From Gammaproteobacteria bacterium (GTDB taxonomy: Bacteria; Pseudomonadota; Gammaproteobacteria; Steroidobacterales; Steroidobacteraceae): DNA of 64,000 nt. A program made the translations under genes and the position numbers. Position 1 is the stretch's first letter; each line of letters begins with the position of its first letter. Under the pieces are notes generated by a model. The model was given only the letters and a program-made list of their open reading frames with translations, ran no database searches and was not told the origin of the DNA. The stretch covers positions 1 through 64,000 of the forward strand of contig DAIDHD010000046.1 of assembly GCA_027459765.1 (NCBI GenBank), read 5' to 3'. Positions 24,181 to 32,393 of the stretch are shown in pieces.

Positions 24181-25895
24181 ATGTCCGACTGGACGCGCTC
24201 CATGCGCGCGCCGATCTCCTGGACTTTCTGAAAGTCGGCGTATAGCGCCGGGTCGGACAGCTGCGCCGCGAGCTCCTCGAGGGTCGCATGAAGGGCCTCG
24301 AGCTCTCCCTGCAGCTTGACCGCCCGCTTGGCGCGCTGGCGGTCGTCGCGGGGCGCGGCCTTCGCCGGCGCTTTCTCGACGACGGGGACCTCGGCCGCCT
24401 GGGGATTCTCCTCGCGCCACTGGGCCTGCCGGCGCTTGAAGTATTCGTAGTCGCCCGGATACACGGTGATCCTGCCCTGGTCGATGTGCACGACATGGTC
24501 GGCCAGCGCGTTGAGAAAATAGAGGTCATGGCTGATGCAGCAGACCGTGCCCTCGAACTCCCTCAGGGCCTCGATGAGAGCGTCGACGCTGGTCATATCC
24601 AGATGCGTCGTCGGCTCGTCCATGAGTAGGACGTTGGGCGGGTCGAGCAGGAGCTTGACGAGCGCCAGCCGGCTCTTCTCGCCTCCCGAAAGCACGCCGG
24701 CCGTCTTATAGACCGAATCTCCAGGGAAAAGGAAGGTGCCGAGCACCGTGCGCACCAGCAGCTCGGGATTGCCGCGATTGGCCGAGAGCGCCTCCTGCAA
24801 GACGCTGTTGTCGGGATTGAACTGGCCCTCCCGGTGCTGGGAGAAGTAGCCGACCTTCACGTCGTTGCCGACGATCCGCTGTCCGGCGTCGATGGGGATC
24901 ACGCCGGCCAGGACCTTCAGGAGCGTCGATTTGCCGGCGCCGTTGTGGCCGACGAAGGCCATCTTTTGGCCGCGCTCAAGCTCGAAGTCCAGGCCTTGGT
25001 AAACCTTCACGTCGGCATAGGACTTGAAGACGCTCTTGAGCGAAAGGACCCGCACGCCGACGCGCTGCGGCTGCGGAAACCGTATCTTCACCGTCTTGGC
25101 CTGCTGGGGCAGCTCGATGCGCTCAAGCTTCTCCAGGCGCTTGATCATGCTCTGCGCCCGGGAGGCGGTGGAGACCCTGGCGCGGTTGCGATCGATGAAG
25201 TCCTGCATCTTCGCGATCTCTTCCTGCTGCCGCTTCCACGCCTGCACCACCCTCTCCGCCTCGGCCTGCTTCTCGCGCTGATAAAACTCGTAGTCGCCGT
25301 GGTAGACCTTCAGCGCCTTGTCCTGGACGGCGACGATCGCCCGGCCGACGGCGTTGATGAAGGCGCGGTCGTGCGAGATCAAAAAGATCGCGCCCGGATA
25401 GGCGCCGAGGTATTTCTGGAACCAGAACAGCGAGTCGATGTCGAGATGGTTGGTCGGCTCGTCGAGGAGCAGCAGGTCCGGCTCGAGCACGAGCAGCCGC
25501 GCCATGGCCACGCGCATCGCCCAGCCGCCCGACAACTCCCGAACCTTCCTCTCGAAGTCGGAGACCTTGAAGCCCAGGCCCATCAGGATGGCCTTGGCCT
25601 TGGCGGTCAGGCGGCCGTCCGGGTCCTCGTGCTCGGAAAGCGCCTCCTCGACGACGGCGCGGTCGGACAGTGGCGGGTTTTCCTGCGGCAGGTAGCCGAC
25701 CACCGTGCCGCGCTTGAGGCTCAGCTCTCCGGAATCCGGCTCCTCCTGCCCCAGGAGCATGCGAAAGAGCGTCGATTTGCCGGCGCCGTTGGGGCCAACG
25801 AGCACGTAGCGGTCGCCCTGATTGATCTGCAGGGACGCGCCTTCGTAGAGGGACTGCTGTCCATAGGACTTATGGACATCGCGCAGGGTGATCAT
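24144..25895 (-). CDS. ABC-F ATPase (ribosome-associated type)
   Basis: A 583-residue protein with two ABC domains in tandem and no membrane part. Walker A GPNGAGKST and GHNGAGKST, signatures LSGGWAMRVA and LSGGEKSRLA, and Walker B LLLDEPTNHLD and LLMDEPTTHLD are all intact. The 80-residue charged linker between domains and a C-terminal coiled coil are as in Uup/EttA-like ABC-F proteins, which act on the ribosomal E site. The second Walker B has TTHLD instead of TNHLD. The role may be translation control or antibiotic protection; the subclass cannot be set. Confidence 0.9.
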   Translation of the reverse strand: MITLRDVHKSYGQQSLYEGASLQINQGDRYVLVGPNGAGKSTLFRMLLGQEEPDSGELSLKRGTVVGYLPQENPPLSDRAVVEEALSEHEDPDGRLTAKAKAILMGLGFKVSDFERKVRELSGGWAMRVAMARLLVLEPDLLLLDEPTNHLDIDSLFWFQKYLGAYPGAIFLISHDRAFINAVGRAIVAVQDKALKVYHGDYEFYQREKQAEAERVVQAWKRQQEEIAKMQDFIDRNRARVSTASRAQSMIKRLEKLERIELPQQAKTVKIRFPQPQRVGVRVLSLKSVFKSYADVKVYQGLDFELERGQKMAFVGHNGAGKSTLLKVLAGVIPIDAGQRIVGNDVKVGYFSQHREGQFNPDNSVLQEALSANRGNPELLVRTVLGTFLFPGDSVYKTAGVLSGGEKSRLALVKLLLDPPNVLLMDEPTTHLDMTSVDALIEALREFEGTVCCISHDLYFLNALADHVVHIDQGRITVYPGDYEYFKRRQAQWREENPQAAEVPVVEKAPAKAAPRDDRQRAKRAVKLQGELEALHATLEELAAQLSDPALYADFQKVQEIGARMERVQSDIQLKEGELAGLS

Positions 25896-25916
25896 CTCGA
25901 CGGGCTATTATACCGC

Positions 25917-25942
25917 CGGTGCCGAGTCAAAGCCAGGCACCG
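25917..25942. repeat. Hairpin containing repeat AAGCCAGGCACCGCC, copy 2
   Basis: CGGTGCC (25917-25923) pairs with GGCACCG (25936-25942). The right arm lies within a 15-base sequence identical to 7446-7460. It is located between the old-yellow-enzyme stop and the ABC-F gene start on the minus strand, where it could act as a terminator. A TATAAT for the ABC-F gene follows, 11 bases before its ATG. Confidence 0.6.
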
Positions 25943-25951
25943 CCGGCGGCG

Positions 25952-27025
25952 TCAGTCCTTGGCGCGGGCGTACTGCTTGGGCCAGGCGACGTCGGCGCCC
26001 AGCGCCTTGGCGGCGCGCAGCGGCCAATACGGGTCGCGCAGAAGCTCGCGGGCCAGCAGCACGGCGTCCGCCTGTCCCGACGCGATGATCTTCTCCGCCT
26101 GCTCAGGCTCCGTGATCAAGCCCACGGCCCCCGTCGCCACCGCCGCCTCCTTGCGGATGGCCTGCGCGAAAGGCACCTGATAGCCTGGGGCGACCGGGAT
26201 GGCCGCCTGCGGCACCGCCCCGCCGCTCGAGCAGTCGATGAGATCGACGCCGAGCGCCTTGAGCTCGCGCGACAAAACGACGGCGTCGGGAAGATCCCAG
26301 CCGCCCGGGGCCCAATCCGTGCAGGAAAGACGCGCGAACAAGGGCAGCGGCGCCGGCCACGCGGCGCGCACCGCCTCCGCGATTTCCAGCGCGAGGCGCA
26401 TCCGGCTGCGAAGAGAGCCTCCATAGCCGTCAGTGCGGAGGTTGCACAAAGGCGAGAGGAATTCGTGGACCAGATAGCCGTGCGCGAAGTGGAGCTCGAC
26501 GACCTCGAATCCGGCGTCTCGGGCCAGCCGCGCCGAGGAGACGAATTGCTCGGCGACCCGGCGGATGTCCTCGATGGTCATCTCCCGCGGCCGAGCGTAG
26601 CCCTCGGCGAAAGTCACGGCCGAGGGCGCCAGCGGCGTCCAGCCGCCTTTCTCCGGCACCACGGCCCGGCCTCCGTCCCAGGGCGCGGCGGTCGACGCCT
26701 TGCGCCCGGCGTGGGCCAGCTGGACGCCGGCGACGGCGCCTTGGCTCTTGATGAAGGAGGTGACGGGCCGAAACGCTTCGGCCTGTCCGGAGGACCAGAG
26801 CCCGGAATCCCGGGGCGAAATGCGAGCTTCCGGCGCCACGGCGGTGGCCTCGGCGATCACCAACGACGCGCCTCCGACGGCGCGTCCGCCCAGATGCACG
26901 AGATGCCAGGCGGTCGGGCTGCCTTCGTCGCTGGAGTACTGGCACATGGGCGACACGAAGACCCGGTTCTTGAACCGGACGCCCCGCAGCTCGAAGGGCG
27001 AAAAGAGGCGGCTTACTTCGCGCAC
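25952..27025 (-). CDS. Old yellow enzyme family NADH:flavin oxidoreductase (YqjM-like)
   Basis: A 357-residue TIM-barrel flavoenzyme. Family landmarks are FKNRVFVSPMCQYSSDEG with the active-site cysteine, HLGGRAVGG, the substrate-binding HFAHGYLVHEF in place of the usual HxAHGYL, and a C-terminal DAVLLARELLRDPYWP. This matches the thermophilic-like YqjM class of FMN ene-reductases, which reduce activated double bonds. The start is taken as GTG at 27025, overlapping the upstream small gene by 13 bases; the open frame further upstream is not protein-like. Confidence 0.85.
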   Translation of the reverse strand: MREVSRLFSPFELRGVRFKNRVFVSPMCQYSSDEGSPTAWHLVHLGGRAVGGASLVIAEATAVAPEARISPRDSGLWSSGQAEAFRPVTSFIKSQGAVAGVQLAHAGRKASTAAPWDGGRAVVPEKGGWTPLAPSAVTFAEGYARPREMTIEDIRRVAEQFVSSARLARDAGFEVVELHFAHGYLVHEFLSPLCNLRTDGYGGSLRSRMRLALEIAEAVRAAWPAPLPLFARLSCTDWAPGGWDLPDAVVLSRELKALGVDLIDCSSGGAVPQAAIPVAPGYQVPFAQAIRKEAAVATGAVGLITEPEQAEKIIASGQADAVLLARELLRDPYWPLRAAKALGADVAWPKQYARAKD

Positions 27026-27246
27026 GAGATGCTGATGCCGCTGCCGCCCTGGGTGCTGGCCACGAAGCAGGCGTGAGGGCCGTATTGCAGCGCGTAGACG
27101 ACCGTGCCGCGCGCCTGTCCGACCACCTTGAACGTGGTCTCGTAGGACTGCTCGGGAGCGGGCCGGTTGACGGCGCTTTCGCCGACGACCGCGGCCGTGC
27201 AAAGGATGGAGACGCCCAGGACCGACAAGAGAAGCTTGGAGTTCAT
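27013..27246 (-). CDS. Small exported protein of unknown function
   Basis: A 77-residue protein with a clear Sec signal (MNSKLLLSVLGVSILCTAAVVG) and about 55 mature residues holding two cysteines (ACFVAS and ISISCAK) that could form a disulfide. I recognise no family. The start is supported by the signal peptide and by a TAGACT -10 element six bases upstream. It overlaps the start of the old yellow enzyme gene, so the two are probably co-transcribed. Confidence 0.6.
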   Translation of the reverse strand: MNSKLLLSVLGVSILCTAAVVGESAVNRPAPEQSYETTFKVVGQARGTVVYALQYGPHACFVASTQGGSGISISCAK

Positions 27247-27252
27247 GCGCCC

Positions 27253-27258
27253 AGTCTA
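27253..27258 (-). promoter_or_regulatory. -10 element (TAGACT) before small exported protein
   Basis: TAGACT on the minus strand ends six bases before the ATG at 27246; no ribosome binding site is present. Confidence 0.5.
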
Positions 27259-27271
27259 GCAAACGCCGGGC

Positions 27272-28006
27272 CTAGCGGGACGCTTGCTCGATCCAGTCGA
27301 GAACCCGCTTGCGGAAAGCGTGGTCCTTGAGCATGCCGATGCCGCGCCCGCCCGGAGCGATGATGAAGGTGCGCGAGGCGTCGAGATCGACCAGGTTCTG
27401 GCAGACGGTCATGGAGTCGGTATCGTCCTGGGCGGCGGCGACGAGGGTCTCCTCGATGGAGCCGCCTTCGCCGACGCCCAGGCCGTGGTAGTCGTTTCCC
27501 GGCGACAGGAGCACGAGCCAAGCGAGGTCGGGATGCATCGCCGCCGCCATCGCGGCGATGTCGGCGCCAACGATGGAGCCGGCGAGGCCTACGCGCGAAG
27601 GCGGGATGCCGCGCGACCGCAGGAAGTCCAGGGCGGCGTTGACGTCGTCCACGGTCTTGGGCCAATCCATGTCGGTGAAGCTTTCGAAGGTCTGGGGCCC
27701 GTAAGGCCCTTGGGTGCTGTCGCCGTAGCCGCGCAGATCGAAGGCCAGCGTGCCCAAGCCCAAAGCCGCGAGTCGGCGCGAGAAAGACGCCCATTGGGCG
27801 CGCGTGCCGCCCAGCCCGTGGATGAGGACGGCCACGGGCATGCCGTCCTGCGGAGGCCGGTATTCGCCGACCAAACGCCAGCCGTCGTCGGTCTGGAACG
27901 TCACCGGCTCGGGCTCGGGCGCGGCCGCCGGCGCGGGCGCCGCGGCGGCGGCGGCGGCAGCGGCGGGCGCAAGCCAGGCGGCCAAGACGGCGGCCAGGAC
28001 CTTCAC
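27272..28006 (-). CDS. Exported alpha/beta-hydrolase-fold protein
   Basis: A 244-residue protein with a Sec signal (VKVLAAVLAAWLAPA, then an alanine/proline-rich linker) and an alpha/beta-hydrolase fold: oxyanion-loop HGLGGTRAQW, FDLRGYGDS, and a late histidine in LKDHAF. The nucleophile elbow reads LAGSIVGAD where GASxGA is usual, so the serine seems shifted by one position and activity is uncertain. The GTG start at 28006 is fixed by the signal peptide and by TATCCT six bases upstream. Confidence 0.7.
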   Translation of the reverse strand: MKVLAAVLAAWLAPAAAAAAAAAPAPAAAPEPEPVTFQTDDGWRLVGEYRPPQDGMPVAVLIHGLGGTRAQWASFSRRLAALGLGTLAFDLRGYGDSTQGPYGPQTFESFTDMDWPKTVDDVNAALDFLRSRGIPPSRVGLAGSIVGADIAAMAAAMHPDLAWLVLLSPGNDYHGLGVGEGGSIEETLVAAAQDDTDSMTVCQNLVDLDASRTFIIAPGGRGIGMLKDHAFRKRVLDWIEQASR

Positions 28007-28012
28007 GCCTTC

Positions 28013-28018
28013 AGGATA
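28013..28018 (-). promoter_or_regulatory. -10 element (TATCCT) before hydrolase gene
   Basis: TATCCT on the minus strand, then GAAGGC, then the GTG start at 28006: a six-base spacing as for several other genes of this segment. Confidence 0.45.
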
Positions 28019-28050
28019 GCAGACCGCTTGCAAAAAGACGAGTCCCGGGC

Positions 28051-28056
28051 TAAACT
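28051..28056 (+). promoter_or_regulatory. -10 element (TAAACT) before cheY-like gene
   Basis: TAAACT lies eight bases before the ATG at 28065 with no ribosome binding site. Confidence 0.4.
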
Positions 28057-28064
28057 GCCTGGCG

Positions 28065-28421
28065 ATGCGCGTGCTGATCGTCGATGACAGCCAAGTGGCC
28101 CGCGTGATGTTCGGCGATATGGTGGCCGGCTGCGGGCACCAGGTCGTCGCGGAAGCGGAGAGCTTGGATCAGGCGCTCGAGGCCTATCGCCTCCACAAGC
28201 CGGACCTGGTCACGCTCGACATCTCCATGCCGCAGGCCGACGGACTCACCGTCCTCAAGGCCCTCAAGCAGCTGGATCCGGCGGCGAAGGTCTTGGTCGT
28301 CTCGGGCAACTCGCAGCAGCGGGTCTACGACGCCCTGATGGCGGCCGGGGCCTGCGGGTTCCTGACCAAGCCCGTCCTGACGGCGGAGCTGCAGGCCGCC
28401 CTGGCGAAGCTCTCCGCATGA
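28065..28421 (+). CDS. CheY-like single-domain response regulator
   Basis: A 118-residue receiver domain: acidic pocket VDDSQ at residues 6-10, phospho-acceptor aspartate in TLDISMP near residue 52, switch VVSGNSQ and conserved lysine in LTKPV. There is no output domain. The stop overlaps the start of the CheC-like phosphatase (ATGA), so the two form a regulator/phosphatase unit. No chemotaxis kinase, receptor or flagellar gene is in view, so it may serve another motility or signalling system. Confidence 0.9.
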   Translation: MRVLIVDDSQVARVMFGDMVAGCGHQVVAEAESLDQALEAYRLHKPDLVTLDISMPQADGLTVLKALKQLDPAAKVLVVSGNSQQRVYDALMAAGACGFLTKPVLTAELQAALAKLSA

Positions 28422-29002
28422 AGCTCGCCGAGCTCGAGCAGAAACGGCTTTTGAAGGTCTTCCAGGCGGGGGCCGACACCTGCCTGCGCCAGCTCGACAA
28501 GCTTTCCGAAGCGGCCTGGGGCACGGAGGCGCTCTTCCTGGGGGACGCCTCGCAGCGGCAGCTCGAGGCGATGTTCGCCGGCTCGCTGGAGGACTGCTAC
28601 GGCAACTGGTTCTGGACGGAGGCGGCGGCGTTCCTCGTCCTGTTTTCCCGCAAGCCCGGGATGGTGGTGACCAGCCGCTTCACGCGGGCGCACTCGGGTC
28701 CGGTGGACGCCCTGGCCAACCGCGACGCCAAGGCCGTGGCGGAGGTGTCCAACATCCTGATCAACTCGTTCGTCGGCGCCCTGGCCGACGCCTTGGAGCG
28801 CGACTTGATCGTCTCGGCTCCCGAATCGATGACGGACAGCCGCCGCGAGCTCCTCTTGCGCGGCCTCCATAAATTCCCGGGAGCCGACAAGCTGGCCTTG
28901 TCCTGCCTGGCCCGGTTCCTGTCCCCGGGCCTGGTCGCGGAGTTTTCCGTCGTCTGCCTCCTCGACGAGGGCTCGGTCGAGAAGCTGCGCCTCAAGGCCT
29001 GA
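28418..29002 (+). CDS. CheC-like CheY-phosphatase
   Basis: A 194-residue protein with the CheC/CheX phosphatase signature: ...AEVSNILINSFVGALAD, where E and N three residues apart form the catalytic pair. A second, weaker copy of the motif near residue 40 (LEDCYGNWFW) lacks the pair. It would dephosphorylate the CheY-like protein encoded by the overlapping upstream gene. It is cytoplasmic. Its 3' end overlaps the opposite-strand gene by 11 bases. Confidence 0.75.
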   Translation: MKLAELEQKRLLKVFQAGADTCLRQLDKLSEAAWGTEALFLGDASQRQLEAMFAGSLEDCYGNWFWTEAAAFLVLFSRKPGMVVTSRFTRAHSGPVDALANRDAKAVAEVSNILINSFVGALADALERDLIVSAPESMTDSRRELLLRGLHKFPGADKLALSCLARFLSPGLVAEFSVVCLLDEGSVEKLRLKA

Positions 29003-29696
29003 GGCCCAGGCAGGCCGCCGGCTGGGGCGCGAGAGCGTCGATGAGGCGCAGCGCGCGCCGGCGGTCGACGTCGGAGAGAGGGAACGCAGCCACGTCCCGG
29101 CGCACGCTCTGAGGGTCCCGGGCCAGCAGGCGCCCCACCTGATCGGCGACCAGGAAGGCCTTGCTGAACTTGCGAATGATCGTGGCGCGCACGAAGACGC
29201 GCAGGGCCTTGACCATGCCGGAAAGGATTGGATTGCGCAGCTTGACGTAGACGTCGAACGAGGAGCGGATGCGCGGCCCGCAGCCCGCCCGGCGCGCGGG
29301 CTCAAGCTCCATCACGATCACCGCGTCGGCGCGAATCGGCGGGAAGATCCGGCTGCGGTGCACGCCCTCGCCGTAATAGACGCGGCGGCGCTCGGTCCGG
29401 CTGGCCAGGTCGATGATCCCGGAGGTGCCGTCGCCGTCGTCGGCGCTGGAACGTCGGGGGCCGAGCATCGTGATGACATAAGGCGCGATATGGTGGCTGC
29501 GCACGATGAAGGCGGAAAGGTCGGGGTGGTCGAGCAGGAACTCGGCCAGGTCGATGGGCAAGGGAGTCTCGAGCGGCCCGACGCGGGAGGAGACCGTCGG
29601 CGCCGCCATGACCCGCGCGATCTTCGCGTCGAGGGATGGCTCGGCCCGCGCGGCCGCCGAGTAGAGCAGGAGCGCCGCCAGGTGAAAGCCTGGCAC
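28992..29696 (-). CDS. Exported protein of unknown function
   Basis: A 234-residue protein with a short Sec signal (GFHLAALLLYSAAARA) followed by an unrecognised domain with a charged centre and a run LRNPILSGMVKALRVFVRATIIRKF. The start GTG lies inside the repeat GGTGCCAGGCTTT (29686-29697), so its first codons come from the repeat. It begins four bases after the stop of the TPR protein gene and probably shares its mRNA. No function can be assigned. Confidence 0.6.
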   Translation of the reverse strand: MPGFHLAALLLYSAAARAEPSLDAKIARVMAAPTVSSRVGPLETPLPIDLAEFLLDHPDLSAFIVRSHHIAPYVITMLGPRRSSADDGDGTSGIIDLASRTERRRVYYGEGVHRSRIFPPIRADAVIVMELEPARRAGCGPRIRSSFDVYVKLRNPILSGMVKALRVFVRATIIRKFSKAFLVADQVGRLLARDPQSVRRDVAAFPLSDVDRRRALRLIDALAPQPAACLGLRP

Positions 29697-29697
29697 C
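29677..29697. repeat. Hairpin with GGTGCCAGGCTT repeat, copy 3 (inverted)
   Basis: GCCAGG (29677-29682) pairs with CCTGGC (29689-29694), and bases 29686-29697 read AAGCCTGGCACC, differing from copies 1 and 2 at the central base. It overlaps the first codons of the exported protein gene on the minus strand. Confidence 0.55.
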
Positions 29698-29700
29698 CGG

Positions 29701-31035
29701 CTAGCCCTTCTTCTGGAGTTTCTCGGCGCGTTCGCCGGCCTTGCGGCCGTACTTCGTCTTTTCGAAGCGGCTGAAGTCGTCTTGGTAGGTCTTGATCGCC
29801 GAGTCGACGTCGTTTAGGTCGTCCTCGTAGACGCCGCCGGCTTCATACAGCTGCTCGGCGGCGAGTTCGGCGTCCGCGGGGAAGTCGGAGGCGATCTGCT
29901 CGCGAAGCGCGACCTCCTTCTTATAGTCCTTGAGCCTGCGGTGAGCGATGGCGGCGGCGTCTTGAAGAGCCTGCAGGGCGCCGGCGGTCTTCGGAAACTT
30001 CTCGATGATGCTCCCGTCGACCTCGACGGCCAGCTCGTATTGTTCGAGCTTGTCGGAGAACAGCCGGGAGGTCGCCTGCAGCGCCGCGAGAGCGAGCGCG
30101 TGGTCGGGAAACTCCCGGACCAGCTCCTGATAGGCGTCTATGGCCTTCTTGTATTCCTTAAGATGCTCGGCATAGACGCCGCCCAGCGCGAAAAGGGCTT
30201 CCGGATGATGCTCGCTGTCCGGATAGACGGCCAGCAGCTCGCGGTAGGCGAGCACGGCGGCCGCGTAATCCTCGTGGCGCTCGTAAAGCTGGGCCAGGCT
30301 CCATTGAACGGCGTCGGCGCGGGCGTAGTCGGGGAAGCGGACCTGGAAAGCGCGCAGTTCCCGCAGCGTCGGCCGGTAGAGCGCGTCGCCCAAGCCCTCG
30401 ACGACGCCCTGGAGCATCGCGGAGAGACGGTCGGCCGCGCCCTCGGCTTGCGACCGCTTGACCAAGCCCCCCGCCGCCGGCCGCAGCTTTCGCGAAAGCT
30501 CCTTGCCCGCCAACTCCAAGAAGTCGGACTGGGCGCTCAAGGCCTCCTGCGACTGGGGAAACTCGTAGCAAAGGTGGAGCAGGGCGATCATCGCGGAAGG
30601 CCGGTCCTTGCGCAGGACGTCCGTCTTGGCGAGCAGCGCCAGCGCGTCCGCGGCCATGGGCGCGTCGGGATGCCGCCGCGTAAACGCCTCCAGCTCGTCG
30701 GCCTCGGCGTCGACCGACGCCTGGTCCTGGGCGGCGTTTTGCAGGAATCGCCATTGGGCCTTCAGGCGATCGACGGGCGCCGACGCCGACGCCTCCGCCT
30801 CGGCCCGAGACGACGCGCGCGCCTTGGGGACAGCCGCGGCCTTGTCGGGCAGGGCCGGGAGGATCTTGGCCGCCGGAGGGACCGCGGCCTCGAGAGCGGT
30901 CGGCGCCTGGGCCGGCGGCGCGGGCTTGGCGGCCGCCGCCGGGGCGTCGGTCTTTGCCGGCGTCGCGGGGACCTGCGCGAGGCAGGCCGGAGAAAGGGAC
31001 AGCAGGGCGGCGAGGAAAAGCGAGAGGTGGTCCAT
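29701..31035 (-). CDS. Exported TPR-repeat protein
   Basis: A 444-residue protein. It has a Sec signal (MDHLSLFLAALLSLSPACLA), an alanine/proline-rich low-complexity linker to about residue 75, and several TPR repeats, the clearest being ALFALGGVYAEHLKEYKKAI and similar units from residue 250 onward. It is likely a periplasmic scaffold; YbgF/CpoB and BamD-like proteins share this style, but no specific match is evident. The frame opens further upstream, but the signal peptide and a TATACT seven bases before the ATG fix the start at 31035. Confidence 0.75.
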   Translation of the reverse strand: MDHLSLFLAALLSLSPACLAQVPATPAKTDAPAAAAKPAPPAQAPTALEAAVPPAAKILPALPDKAAAVPKARASSRAEAEASASAPVDRLKAQWRFLQNAAQDQASVDAEADELEAFTRRHPDAPMAADALALLAKTDVLRKDRPSAMIALLHLCYEFPQSQEALSAQSDFLELAGKELSRKLRPAAGGLVKRSQAEGAADRLSAMLQGVVEGLGDALYRPTLRELRAFQVRFPDYARADAVQWSLAQLYERHEDYAAAVLAYRELLAVYPDSEHHPEALFALGGVYAEHLKEYKKAIDAYQELVREFPDHALALAALQATSRLFSDKLEQYELAVEVDGSIIEKFPKTAGALQALQDAAAIAHRRLKDYKKEVALREQIASDFPADAELAAEQLYEAGGVYEDDLNDVDSAIKTYQDDFSRFEKTKYGRKAGERAEKLQKKG

Positions 31036-31042
31036 AGCGCAG

Positions 31043-31048
31043 AGTATA
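31043..31048 (-). promoter_or_regulatory. -10 element (TATACT) before TPR protein gene
   Basis: TATACT on the minus strand ends seven bases before the ATG at 31035. Confidence 0.5.
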
Positions 31049-31097
31049 CTAAAGCATCCGCCGGAACACCGCCGGCAGGAGCGCACGGACGTTCGGC

Positions 31098-32354
31098 TCA
31101 GCGGCCTTCATAGGCGACGCGCCAGACGCTGCCGGAGGCGTCGTCGCTGACGTAGAGCGCGCCGTCGGAACCCTCGGCGACTCCCACGGGCCTGCCCCAG
31201 ACGCGGCCGTCGGGCAGCACGAACCCGGTCAGGAAATCCTCGTAGCCGCGGTCCGGCTTCCCTCCCCGGACCTTCACGCGCGCGACCTCATAGCCGGTGC
31301 GCGCCGTCCGGTTCCAAGAGCCATGGCAGGCCACGAACAGGTCTCCCCGATAATCGGCTGGGAAGCGCGAGCCCTCGTAAAAGGCCAGGCCGAGCGGCGC
31401 GACGTGCGGCTGGAGGAGGACGTCCGGGACGAGCGTCTTGTCCTTGAGCTCGGGATGGCGCTCGGGCAGCCGCGGATCGGGATGGCCGCCGATGTAGTAC
31501 CAGGGCCAGCCGTAGAAGCCCCCGTCATTGACGCGCGTGACGAAGTCCGGCGGCAGGTTGTCCCCCAGCCGGTCGCGCTCGTCGTTGGTGGCCCAAAGCC
31601 GCCCCGTGCCGGGCGCCACGGCCAAGCCGACGGCGTTGCGCAAGCCCGAGGCGTAAACGCGCTCGCCGCCGCCGCTGGGGTCGGCGGCCAGGATGTCGGC
31701 GCGATGGAACTCCCGCTTGTCCTTGTCCACGTCGGCGACGTTCGAGAGCGAGCCTACGGAGACGAAGAGCGTCTTGCCGTCGGCCGAAAAGGCCACGTCC
31801 CGCGTCCAGTGCCCGCCTCCCGCCAGCCGGCCGCCGCCCGGCAGCTTGAGGATGAACTCCGCCCGTCCCCGGGGCCTGACGGCTCCGTTGGCGTAAGGGA
31901 AGCGCAGGACGGCGTCGGTGTCAGCGATGTAGATGTAGCGCGGGGACGGGCCGGGCGGATAGAAAGCGATGCCGAAGGGCTGGCGCAGCCTCGTGGCGAA
32001 GAGGAAGGAGTGCTTGGCCCGGCCGTCGGCGCCGACCCCGCGCAGGATGCGGATGCGCCCGGCGCGGCTCTCCGCCACGAAGAGGTCTCCGTTGGGAGCC
32101 TCGCGCACGAGCCGAGGGCCGTCGAGCCCCGAGGCGTAGAGCGAGACCTTGAAGCCCGCGGGAGCCTGCGGCAGCGTCGCCGCGGGCCGGGGCACGATGT
32201 CCGAAAAATTTGAGGCGTCCTCGGTGGCGTAGGGCTTGGGCAAGTCCTCGGGACGGATCAGATGCCGCGCGCCCGGCGCCTGCGCGCGAAAGTCATAATA
32301 GGGAGACTGGGCGGAGGCGGCCAATGGCAGCAGGAGCGCCAAGAGCATTCTCAT
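31098..32354 (-). CDS. PQQ-type sugar/sorbosone dehydrogenase-like beta-propeller protein
   Basis: A 418-residue exported protein (signal MRMLLALLLPLAASAQ). The domain follows the soluble glucose/sorbosone dehydrogenase pattern: PNGDLFVAESRAGRIRIL, QPFGIAFYP, GGHWTRDVAFSADGKTLFVSVGS, YASGLRNAVGLAVAP, NDERDRLGDNLPPD and HVAPLGLAFY with the histidines and arginine expected for PQQ and calcium binding. It would oxidise aldose-like sugars in the periplasm, passing electrons to an unknown acceptor. Cofactor synthesis genes are not in the window. Confidence 0.85.
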   Translation of the reverse strand: MRMLLALLLPLAASAQSPYYDFRAQAPGARHLIRPEDLPKPYATEDASNFSDIVPRPAATLPQAPAGFKVSLYASGLDGPRLVREAPNGDLFVAESRAGRIRILRGVGADGRAKHSFLFATRLRQPFGIAFYPPGPSPRYIYIADTDAVLRFPYANGAVRPRGRAEFILKLPGGGRLAGGGHWTRDVAFSADGKTLFVSVGSLSNVADVDKDKREFHRADILAADPSGGGERVYASGLRNAVGLAVAPGTGRLWATNDERDRLGDNLPPDFVTRVNDGGFYGWPWYYIGGHPDPRLPERHPELKDKTLVPDVLLQPHVAPLGLAFYEGSRFPADYRGDLFVACHGSWNRTARTGYEVARVKVRGGKPDRGYEDFLTGFVLPDGRVWGRPVGVAEGSDGALYVSDDASGSVWRVAYEGR

Positions 32355-32360
32355 GGGGAG

Positions 32361-32366
32361 AAGATA
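32361..32366 (-). promoter_or_regulatory. -10 element (TATCTT) before PQQ dehydrogenase gene
   Basis: TATCTT on the minus strand ends six bases before the ATG at 32354. Confidence 0.45.
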
Positions 32367-32393
32367 GGAATTAACCGGCCGCGGCGTCGCGCT

